Assembly: GCA_016873805.1 (NCBI GenBank)
Contig: VGVZ01000019.1
Location: 1-61,376 of the forward strand
DNA: 61,376 nt
Source of the DNA: Ignavibacteria bacterium
GTDB lineage: Bacteria > Bacteroidota > Ignavibacteria > UBA10030
Direction: 5' to 3'
Below the pieces are notes generated by a model. The model was not told where the DNA came from. It searched no databases and worked only from the letters and a program-made list of their open reading frames with translations. A program made the position numbers and the translations under genes. The number at the start of each line of letters is the position of its first letter. The stretch's first letter is position 1. This document shows positions 37,899-45,587 of the stretch, one piece after another.

Positions 37899-39589
37899 AG
37901 CCCTTCTGGGTCCTGAACGCATGGATTTTGAAAAACAGCCTGCGCCGCGGCTTGAGGAATCCATTGCGAGGGATTCTCGTCGTCGTCGTCCTCATGTTTC
38001 TGCTCGGGTATCTCGTCGGGGTTCCCCTCGCGACGATATTCGGTTCATCGGATCAACCGGCACCGCCTCTCCCTGCGGCTGGGATCCGGGGATTCCTGTT
38101 TATACTCATCCTGTTCCACGTCGCACTCCTCTCACTCCCTGCGTCGGCTATGATCGGCAAGAACGCCGTCGTTCGCGAGTCAGACGTTAACTTCCTATTC
38201 CCGTCTCCCATCCCGCGCGTTCAACTGTTTCGAACCATCATACTGTTTCGCGCGACGATTTCGAGCATCGTCTCGTTCATGGCGGTCATATTCTATTCGC
38301 TCCTTTTTGGAACCAAGTACGTGCGCGCGATCCCGGAGTTTTCGCTTGTTCTTCCCCCATGGTTCTCAGTCCTGTATCCTGTGACGTTCTTCTGTGCGGC
38401 GTTCGGGCTCGCGTTCGCCGGAACAGTGACAGGGGCAAACATCGTGAGGGGAAAATGGAGCAAGCGCCCCTTCATTCACGGCACAACCGGTCTTGCCGCG
38501 ATATCGCTTGTTCTCCTCGTTCATCACGGGCTCGAATCGCTTCAGTCGGGTGAGTCATTCTTCGGAGGAATCCTTGCAGGACTCAATCATCCCGTTCTCT
38601 ACGTGATTCTTTTTCCCCTCCGCTCGATGGCCGAAATTGCACTGATTGCCTTCATGGGTTGGACGCCGAGTGTTGTGGGCGGATTGATATTCTGGCCGCT
38701 CTTTCTCGCTTTGTCCTATTTCGTCCTTGTCAAAAATCAGGAATGGCTGTACGATCTGGGTGTCCATATCGCGCAGCGACGCACGGCCGCGCGCGAGCAG
38801 CTCGGCAATCCTGCTGAGGTGATCAAACGATGGGTCCAAAAGGGAGTCGCAAAGGGTTCGTTCCGACCGAGACAGGTGTGGCTCGCCGAACACTGGACGC
38901 CTCAGGGCGTCTGGGCATTGTTGTGGCGGAACCATCTGATCTACTGGCGCCTGAACCGGTCGACCATTATGATCCTCGATGTCATCGTTCTGCTTAGTCT
39001 GTTTGTCCTGTGGTATGTGCATTCCGTGCTCGGGATTGAGATCCAGGAGCGACTCATCGTTGGCATCCTCATTGGCGTTCAGGCGATCTTTGTTGCTCTG
39101 ACTCTCGGCAACGGATTTATCACGTCGATGGACATCGTCAAGCGGATGGATATGCAGAAACCGTTTCCATTTTCCCCGCGTCTGGTCATCTTCGTGGAAG
39201 TGCTCCATCTCGTTGGTATCTATGCGCTCTCAACCTTGTTGCTCGTCGCCGCAACCCTTCTCACGTTCCCGGATTTCGCACAGGTTCTCACGATCGCGTA
39301 CCTGGTGGGTGTCTCATGTCTCTTTCCAGCGAGCTTAAGCATCCTCTTCCTCCTCTTCATCAATCCGGACATGAGCGATCCTGTTCAGCGCATCATCGTG
39401 GGATTACTCCAACTTCCGGTCATTGCGCTCAGCGTGATGCCCGGTCTCATCCCGGCAGCTCTCGGCGTTCTTCTGAAGCTCCCGCTCTTCGTCAGCGGTC
39501 TATCCGCAATCGTCGCGAATATCGTTTGGACATTCATACTGATAGAGCTCATCTCGCGGAAGTATCGGCATTTCAATCCTGCCGAGTAA
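37895..39589 (+). CDS. ABC exporter permease
   Basis: This is a 564-residue integral membrane protein starting at a GTG that overlaps the ATPase stop (GTGA), with GGGAGG upstream. The frame upstream to 37712 lies within the ATPase gene and is rejected. About 12 hydrophobic segments are seen, with a long soluble loop around residues 275-320. It belongs to no transporter subgroup that can be named from the sequence; it resembles the large putative ABC-exporter permeases of the Bacteroidota. Confidence 0.85.
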   Translation: MKPFWVLNAWILKNSLRRGLRNPLRGILVVVVLMFLLGYLVGVPLATIFGSSDQPAPPLPAAGIRGFLFILILFHVALLSLPASAMIGKNAVVRESDVNFLFPSPIPRVQLFRTIILFRATISSIVSFMAVIFYSLLFGTKYVRAIPEFSLVLPPWFSVLYPVTFFCAAFGLAFAGTVTGANIVRGKWSKRPFIHGTTGLAAISLVLLVHHGLESLQSGESFFGGILAGLNHPVLYVILFPLRSMAEIALIAFMGWTPSVVGGLIFWPLFLALSYFVLVKNQEWLYDLGVHIAQRRTAAREQLGNPAEVIKRWVQKGVAKGSFRPRQVWLAEHWTPQGVWALLWRNHLIYWRLNRSTIMILDVIVLLSLFVLWYVHSVLGIEIQERLIVGILIGVQAIFVALTLGNGFITSMDIVKRMDMQKPFPFSPRLVIFVEVLHLVGIYALSTLLLVAATLLTFPDFAQVLTIAYLVGVSCLFPASLSILFLLFINPDMSDPVQRIIVGLLQLPVIALSVMPGLIPAALGVLLKLPLFVSGLSAIVANIVWTFILIELISRKYRHFNPAE

Positions 39590-39609
39590 TCGGCCTTTCC
39601 CTCCACTAA

Positions 39610-39757
39610 CCACATGCCCCGGAGACGGCGACGGATCCACCGGTCGAGTGCGCGGAAGATTCCTGGTGTCTCCGCCAGCCGGAAGTGGTATGCTCAGTTC
39701 CCCTGGACGCTGCGTGATCTCTCTGACTCGGTCTTTTGTGGGCGTGGTGCACTTCAC
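39610..39757 (-). pseudogene. Group II intron reverse transcriptase/maturase relic
   Basis: Minus-strand frames give TKDRVREITQR (about 39733-39701). After a frame change and an in-frame TGA comes AYHFRLAETPGIFRALDRWI followed by RRRLRGMW (about 39690-39610). The VREITxR helix and the YFRLAxTPxxFxxLDxWIRRRLR segment are conserved in the maturase region of group II intron reverse transcriptases. Everything else of the intron protein is missing and no intron RNA domains are recognised. It lies between the convergent permease and beta-propeller genes. Confidence 0.5.
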
Positions 39758-39828
39758 GTCACTCGCGATGATCAGCTTTTGAGAGGACTTCCACCTCTGA
39801 GATTGTTGTTATGCGGGGCATACAAAGA

Positions 39829-39846
39829 ACAGAGGTCGACCTCTGT
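39829..39846. repeat. Perfect 18-bp palindrome between convergent genes
   Basis: ACAGAGGTCGACCTCTGT reads the same on both strands and lies 22 bp from the 3' end of the beta-propeller gene. It could act as a bidirectional stop signal although no T-run follows; a protein-binding site is the alternative. Confidence 0.4.
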
Positions 39847-39868
39847 CCCTCTCCCTTCGTCCCAATCG

Positions 39869-42800
39869 TTATTGATCTTTCCATTCTGGCAGGCGTCCCG
39901 GAGTCCATGGAACCCCCGCCGCATTGAGATCCCGCTCCAGTTCTTTCAGGTCGGTCTCGGTCAGCACCTTCAATTGATCCAGAACCGGCTTGAACTCCTC
40001 CGAGGCAATCCTGAACGCATCGAGGTGGGTCTGTGTGGGACGCGAGGTGGACATGCGCTGATCCCCGACGATCTGGTTGACACGCTGGCTGATTGCTGGC
40101 GCTGTGTTCTCGTTGCGTTGTCGGGCAGTCTGATCTCCTCTGAGCGCCATCAGAATAGCGTTCAACCGCGCCTCAAGCTGTGCTGCGGTATCGCGCATGT
40201 GATCGACGGCCGCTGGCGTTTCCTGGAGCGCTCGCTTGATTTGTCCCAATCTGCTTCGCGTTTCGTTGGCCGTTTGGAGCGCGCCCGCGACTGCTCCCTG
40301 CAGGGTTGATACCTTCCGCTGGAATTCCACAAGCATTACCCGATCCTCCGGCTTCATCTCGGCCACTCCATCAACTCTGACAACAAATCCCTGACGCTCA
40401 CCAAGAGGCATTCCAGCGCCCTCGATGCGCTTCAAGAGCGAGACGGTGTACTCGCCGGGCATGACCAACGAACCCGAAGGTCCCCTGCGGTCTTCGTCAT
40501 CGTCGTCTCCACGTTGCGGAGCAAGCGTAGAGGCCGGGTATCGCAGATCCCACGCCACGCGATGCGTTCCGGCACGAGCGGGACCGATCAACCTCCGAAC
40601 GACATTACCGGCCGCGTCGGTGACGATCAGGATGATTGCCGGGGACTCCTCCTCATCCTCTGCGCGAAGCTGTTCGATTGTCGGATACGGCACAGGTGTC
40701 CCCTTCTTCTCCGCCTCTCGTTCCGTCTCCTGTCTTTTCTCCCGCTTTGTCTTGTACGTGTTCTTCAGATGGTACGTGAACGTCGCGCCGAACGGCGGAT
40801 TATCTGCCGTGTAGAAACTCTCACCGAGCATTCCCTTCCCCCGACCCCCGAGAGGCTGAGCCTCAATGTACAACGAGGCATCGCGTACTCCGAAGAGATG
40901 TGCTTCCTTGGCTAAGTTCTGTTGACCGAGCGTCCTGAGCGGAGAATAGTCATCCAAGACATAGAAACCCCGACCGAACGTACCGAGGACGAGATCGTTC
41001 TCTCGTTTCTGAATGGCGATGTCCCGGACTGCGATGGTCGGGAGTCCGGATTTCATCTGGGTCCAGCTCTCCCCGCCGTTGACCGTGACAAAGAGTCCGA
41101 ATTCGGTTCCGACAAAGAGAAGGTTCGGGTTGATATGGTCTTCCGCGATCGTCCACACGGGGCCATTCGCCGGCAAATCGCTCTTGATTGAAATCCACGA
41201 CCGGCCTGCATCGGTGCTTTTCAGGATGTACGGAGTGAAGTCCGCGTTCTTCTGATTGTTGAATGTCGCGTAGACGGTCGATGCCGCATGCTGGGATGGG
41301 AGGACAGAGCTGACAAACGTCATTTCAGGAACTCCGGGAAACTTCTCCACACGACGCCAGTTCACTCCTCCATCTTCCGAAATATTGATGAGACCGTCGT
41401 CGGTTCCCACAAAGAGGAATCCTTCCTTTAGAGGCGATTCAGCGGCAAAGGTGCAATTTCCATAGAACGATGTCGATGCGCTTTTCGCGACCGCATCAGG
41501 CCCCCACAATTTACCCATCACCGGCAGCGTGTTGCGATCGATCTTGCGTGTCAGATCGCCGCTCACCGCTCTCCAGGTATCCCCACGATCGTCGCTTCTG
41601 AACAGAATGTTCGCCGCGAAGTAGAGGCGTGTATGCGAATGGGGACTAACAAGAAGGGGTGAATCCCAATTCCAGCGGAAGGGCTCTTCCCCTTTTCCGG
41701 GCTGAGGTTGAATCCCGACACGCTCTCCCGTTCTCCGATCGAAGCGCACCAGGCCGCCATACTGGGACTGGGAGTACACGATGTTCGGATCGACCGGATC
41801 GATGGCCGATTCGAATCCGTCGCCTCCATTCGTCACAAACCAATCAGCGTTGGTGATGCCGGATGCATTTCGCGTGCGAGACGGTCCGCCGAGAGAAAAA
41901 TTGTCTTGCGTGCCTCCGTAGACATAATAGTGAGGGGAGGAGTTGTCTACCGCGACTCTATAGAACTGGGTGATTGGCAGATTCGGCTTGAAGTTCCAGT
42001 TGTCCCCGCGATCGAAACTTTCGTAGAGACCTCCGTCGCAGCCGACGAGGTAGTGACGCGTGTTCGTTGGATTGATCCACATCGCGTGGTTGTCGACATG
42101 TTTCCAGCGGTCGCCGAGCGATCGCAACGTCTTTCCTCCGTCATCCGAAACCTGGATGCGAACGTTCATCACGTACACCCGTTCGGGATCTTTGGGATCG
42201 GCAAAGACTTTTCCGTAGTACATTGCCGTCTGATCGTATTCGTTCCTTCGCTCCCACGTTGCGCCGAAGTCGGTTGACCTGAAGATTCCCCCTTTCCCCT
42301 GAGATGCCTCCACGGTGGCGTAGATGATGTTCGGCGCAGTCGGCGGAATCGCCAGTCCAATCCTCCCCATGTTGACATTCGGAAGTCCGGAGCTCAGCTT
42401 GACCCACGTGTTCCCCGCATCTGTAGATTTGTAGATGGCGGATTCGGGACCTCCGTTGATAAGCGTCCAGACATGTCGTCGGCGCTGATAGCTTGCGGCG
42501 TAGAGCACGTCTGGATTCCTCGGATCCATCACAAGATCCGTGACGCCGGTGTTCTCGCTGATCGTCAGAATCGCTTTCCAGGTACTCCCTCCGTCGAGAG
42601 ATTTGTAGAGCCCGCGATCGCCACCGGGTCCCCACAATGGACCCTGCGCGGCGACATAGACGATGTTCGGGTTCCGCGGATCAAAGAGAATACGGGCAAT
42701 GTGTTCCGATCGCTTGAGTCCCATATTCTTCCACGATTTTCCTCCGTCGGTGGTCTTATACACGCCATCTCCATACCCCACACTGCGCTGACTGTTATTT

Positions 42801-43156
42801 TCGCCGGTGCCAACCCACACGACATACGGATTGGTCGGATCGATGGCAACTGCGCCGATCGAATACGATCCCTCGCCATCGAAGACGGGCGTGAAGGTTG
42901 TACCGGAATTCGTGGTCTTCCAGGCATTTCCCGATGCGACCGCGAGCCAGTAGTGCGAGAAGTCGTTGGGATCGACTGCGATAGCCGCGATCCGGCCGGA
43001 CGTGACAGCCGGACCAATAGAGCGGAATTTCAATCCGGCAATTGAAGAGGCAGGGAGCTTTTCTGCTCCACGCTGAGCAGATAGCTCGCCGGAAGGTGTG
43101 ATCAAAAAAAGCGCACATACAATCGCAATAGGTTTGAGACAATGGCGCGGGTTCAT
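39869..43156 (-). CDS. Large secreted BNR/VPS10-type beta-propeller protein
   Basis: The protein is 1095 residues with a signal peptide (about 1-27). Residues 40-730 contain repeated BNR/Asp-box units such as YKTTDGGKSW, YKSTDAGNTW and FRSTDFGATW, interleaved with DPxNPxxVY strands. This is the pattern of sortilin/VPS10-like ten-bladed propellers often labelled glycosyl hydrolase in genomes. After about 780 there is a charged helical region (KTKREKRQETEREAEKK) and a C-terminal beta domain plus helices. No catalytic residues can be pointed to. It has no type IX sorting tail. A GGAGG precedes the ATG. Confidence 0.85.
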   Translation of the reverse strand: MNPRHCLKPIAIVCALFLITPSGELSAQRGAEKLPASSIAGLKFRSIGPAVTSGRIAAIAVDPNDFSHYWLAVASGNAWKTTNSGTTFTPVFDGEGSYSIGAVAIDPTNPYVVWVGTGENNSQRSVGYGDGVYKTTDGGKSWKNMGLKRSEHIARILFDPRNPNIVYVAAQGPLWGPGGDRGLYKSLDGGSTWKAILTISENTGVTDLVMDPRNPDVLYAASYQRRRHVWTLINGGPESAIYKSTDAGNTWVKLSSGLPNVNMGRIGLAIPPTAPNIIYATVEASQGKGGIFRSTDFGATWERRNEYDQTAMYYGKVFADPKDPERVYVMNVRIQVSDDGGKTLRSLGDRWKHVDNHAMWINPTNTRHYLVGCDGGLYESFDRGDNWNFKPNLPITQFYRVAVDNSSPHYYVYGGTQDNFSLGGPSRTRNASGITNADWFVTNGGDGFESAIDPVDPNIVYSQSQYGGLVRFDRRTGERVGIQPQPGKGEEPFRWNWDSPLLVSPHSHTRLYFAANILFRSDDRGDTWRAVSGDLTRKIDRNTLPVMGKLWGPDAVAKSASTSFYGNCTFAAESPLKEGFLFVGTDDGLINISEDGGVNWRRVEKFPGVPEMTFVSSVLPSQHAASTVYATFNNQKNADFTPYILKSTDAGRSWISIKSDLPANGPVWTIAEDHINPNLLFVGTEFGLFVTVNGGESWTQMKSGLPTIAVRDIAIQKRENDLVLGTFGRGFYVLDDYSPLRTLGQQNLAKEAHLFGVRDASLYIEAQPLGGRGKGMLGESFYTADNPPFGATFTYHLKNTYKTKREKRQETEREAEKKGTPVPYPTIEQLRAEDEEESPAIILIVTDAAGNVVRRLIGPARAGTHRVAWDLRYPASTLAPQRGDDDDEDRRGPSGSLVMPGEYTVSLLKRIEGAGMPLGERQGFVVRVDGVAEMKPEDRVMLVEFQRKVSTLQGAVAGALQTANETRSRLGQIKRALQETPAAVDHMRDTAAQLEARLNAILMALRGDQTARQRNENTAPAISQRVNQIVGDQRMSTSRPTQTHLDAFRIASEEFKPVLDQLKVLTETDLKELERDLNAAGVPWTPGRLPEWKDQ

Positions 43157-43315
43157 GACAACCTCCGTGGAAATATTCGGATGGTGAAGAAGAGGGAATG
43201 AAAGTCGGTGGGAATATAGAAAAATGTTGAAACAAAAAAGAGTCGGCGATTTCCAAATTTCTTCTTGATGGGCGCGAGTTTTTCAACTACTTTCAGCGCA
43301 ATACTCAATCACATT
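43157..43315. other. Intergenic region upstream of the beta-propeller gene
   Basis: This region is AT-rich compared with its surroundings and probably holds the promoter of the minus-strand beta-propeller gene. No clear -10/-35 pair or other element was recognised. Confidence 0.4.
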
Positions 43316-43571
43316 GACCTGCTGGAAGCGCGGGTCTGAGCAAAAAGAAACCGCGGAAAAACACAGAAGAAAACGGATTGACGCGAATTGAGGGCCTTAA
43401 TCCGTGTACATCCGCGTAGTTTCCGCGTGAATTCGCGTCCTATGACCTGCTGGAAGCGCGGGTCTGAGCAAAAAGAAACCGCGGAAAAACACAGAAGAAA
43501 ACGGATTGACGCGGATTGAGGGCCTTAATCCGTGTACATCCGCGTAGTTTCCGCGTGAATTCGCGTCCTAT
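43316..43571. repeat. Tandem 2 x 128-bp repeat with internal palindromes
   Basis: Copies at 43316-43443 and 43444-43571 differ at one base (GCGAATTG against GCGGATTG). Each contains AACCGCGGAAA pairing with TTTCCGCG, and ACGGATT pairing with AATCCGT, so each can fold into a long hairpin. Each ends in CGCGTCCTAT. The second half matches the ends of the repeats at 45190 and 61055 (AATCCGTGT..ATCCGCGT..CGCGTCCTAT). The tandem array ends 22 bp upstream of the next gene's start codon. Confidence 0.85.
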
Positions 43572-43593
43572 TCCATGATTGGAGCGAGATTCC

Positions 43594-44835
43594 ATGAACC
43601 GTGACATGTCGCGTTATTCAAACATTCTGAATCGCCGGAGGGATTTTCCATCACTCCGCCGCACGCATAATGGTCAGCCGATTGCCTATCTCGATGGTCC
43701 GGCCGGGACGCAAATGCCTCAGCAGGTCATCGATGCAATCTCCGGATACTACGCGGCCAGCAATGCCAATACACACGGACTGTTCGTGACGTCGCAAGAA
43801 ACCGATGCACTGATCGATGAAACGAGAGACATCGTTGCGCAATTCCTCGGCGCATCAAGTGGAGAGACGATTTCGTTCGGTGCAAACATGACGACCCTCA
43901 CTTTTTCTCTCAGCAAGGCGATTGCCAGGACGCTGCGGGAAGGAGATGAGATTCTCATCACTCAGCTTGATCATGAAGCGAATCGGGGACCGTGGCTGAC
44001 GCTCCGTGAACGCGGGATCGCCATCAACGAGGTCGCGCTCAAACCGAATGGCATGCTGGATTATGACGACCTGCGCGCGAAGATTGGTAAGAGGACGCGA
44101 CTCCTTGCGATCGGCCTTGCATCCAATCTTCTCGGAACGGTCAACAATGTTGCGCTTGCGCGACAGCTGACTTCGAAAGTCGGCGCGCTACTCTTGTGTG
44201 ATGCGGTTCACTATGCTCCACATTTTCCGATCGACGTCAAAGCACTTGATCCCGATTTTCTCCTCTGCTCTGCATACAAATTCTATGGACCGCACGTCGG
44301 CATCCTGTACTCAAAAGAGGGGCTTCTGGACAGACTCGAAACCGATCGACTGAGAACACAGGATCACGAGGCACCGTACAAGATTGAAACGGGTACGCTG
44401 AATCATGCGGCCATTGCCGGAGTGAACGCTTCAATCGAGTACATCGCTTCGTTCGGCACCGGCACAAACATTCGGGATAAGATCGTCAACGCGATGCAGT
44501 TGATTGCCGAGTATGAGCACGCCGTCGGCTGTCGGCTCTATGACGGGCTCCGTGCAATTCCCGGTGTGACGATGTATGGCATGAACTTCGATCGACCCGA
44601 CCGCGCACCGACGATCTCATTCACGCTTGAAGGAAAGAATGCGGGAGAGGTAAGCGGCATACTTGGGAACAAGGGAATCTGTACCTGGAACGGCCACTTC
44701 TATGCGATTCGGGCCATCGAAGTGCTGGGCTTGCTGGATCGGGGAGGCGTGACACGGGCGGGCATTTCTCTTTATAACACGATTGAAGAGATCGAACGCC
44801 TTCTCGCGGAGCTCAGGTTGATCTCGATGAGTTGA
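43594..44835 (+). CDS. Cysteine desulfurase-like class V aminotransferase
   Basis: The protein is 413 residues from the ATG at 43594; a TTG at 43579 is the alternative. It is a PLP fold-type I enzyme with the cofactor lysine K229 in LLCSAYKFYGPHVG, the aspartate/histidine pair in LLLCDAVHYAPH, and the N-terminal YLDGPAGTQMPQQV. It matches the cysteine desulfurase-like subfamily related to SufS/CsdA. The usual catalytic cysteine loop is not obvious, so sulfur transfer is uncertain. The gene starts directly after the tandem repeat, and its promoter probably lies in or before that repeat. Confidence 0.85.
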   Translation: MNRDMSRYSNILNRRRDFPSLRRTHNGQPIAYLDGPAGTQMPQQVIDAISGYYAASNANTHGLFVTSQETDALIDETRDIVAQFLGASSGETISFGANMTTLTFSLSKAIARTLREGDEILITQLDHEANRGPWLTLRERGIAINEVALKPNGMLDYDDLRAKIGKRTRLLAIGLASNLLGTVNNVALARQLTSKVGALLLCDAVHYAPHFPIDVKALDPDFLLCSAYKFYGPHVGILYSKEGLLDRLETDRLRTQDHEAPYKIETGTLNHAAIAGVNASIEYIASFGTGTNIRDKIVNAMQLIAEYEHAVGCRLYDGLRAIPGVTMYGMNFDRPDRAPTISFTLEGKNAGEVSGILGNKGICTWNGHFYAIRAIEVLGLLDRGGVTRAGISLYNTIEEIERLLAELRLISMS

Positions 44836-45129
44836 ACCAAATTCGAAGAGGGCGTCTCCATACCTCCAGTCACCTCATGATCTTAGGAAGAACTCACAGA
44901 TCAGATCCATTATTGTGACTGGGCTAACCTCCTGAGTATTTCTTCAGATTTTTCCCCAGATCTTTATTCAACCTTCCCGAATGAGTTTTTGTCTAATTTT
45001 CACGCAATATTCTCAGCACGCACGGGCAACACGAATGCAGGCGAGCTGCCCTCAGACAGTCATTGCACGGTCTCTCTCGGGATGGCTAAATCACGATGAT
45101 CTTTCATAAGTACCGTTATCACACTCGCG
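44836..45129. other. Intergenic region with no recognised feature
   Basis: About 290 bases follow the desulfurase-like gene. No gene, terminator hairpin or promoter could be supported; it leads into the inverted repeat at 45130. Confidence 0.45.
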
Positions 45130-45321
45130 ATGGAGTTTGGTTTTCTTTTCAACTTCGGCCCAAAGGCGCAGTTCATTCGAAGAGTCTTCGCAAACGATCG
45201 TAAAACAATAGGACGCGGATAGACACGGATTTCATATCGGCGTGCATCCGCGTTGTTTCCGCGCAATCCGCGGTTCATCTTTCCAGGAGCACATGTGTCG
45301 AAGATCATTAAGCAACTTCAT
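45130..45321. repeat. Inverted repeat, left copy (GxxExxY tail + palindrome + 5' end of PLP gene)
   Basis: This stretch matches the reverse complement of 61019-61209 with only a few base differences. It has three parts. The first (45131-45222, plus strand) codes the end of a GxxExxY-family protein, FLFNFGPKAQFIRRVFANDR followed by KTIGRG-stop. The second is the palindromic CGCGGAT repeat. The third is AGGAG and a GTG with the first ten codons of the PLP-enzyme gene (SKIIKQLHP). Similarity ends at 45321, where a DUF4956-type gene fragment begins. Confidence 0.85.
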
Positions 45322-45323
45322 CC

Positions 45324-45587
45324 CCGAGGAAGGAAGAGTACTTGCTCCGGTTTTCGAACGTCGCCGATGGCAACGAAATGCCCCCCTTCCTGTCTGTTCT
45401 CAAGGACTATTGTGCGCACCACAAGGTCATCAACACCCGGTCCGTTGGAGCCGATGGAGAGACTCTTGAGATCTCGAACTACGTGAAACTCAGAGACAAG
45501 GGAAAGAACAGTGAGTTTGTCCGGGATTTGCAGAACGTCAAAGGCGTGCAACACGTTAACCTCTATTCTGATGAAGAACATATTTGA
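45324..45587 (+). pseudogene. DUF4956-type protein, C-terminal fragment
   Basis: One frame from the repeat junction reads KEEYLLRFSNVADGNEMPPF, then SVGADGETLEISNYVKLRD and GVQHVNLYSDEEH before the stop. This is the soluble C-terminal domain of DUF4956 membrane proteins, which are commonly encoded with CotH proteins and VTC-type polyphosphate polymerases. The membrane part is gone: it was cut exactly where the inverted repeat begins. A TTG at 45342 could still serve as a start but the product would be a fragment. It overlaps the CotH gene by 17 bases. Confidence 0.65.

Noticed and set aside
43316-43571. Tandem repeat as a possible CRISPR array
   Set aside because: Only two units, a 128-bp period and no unique spacers between short repeats; it is a tandem duplication of a palindromic element.
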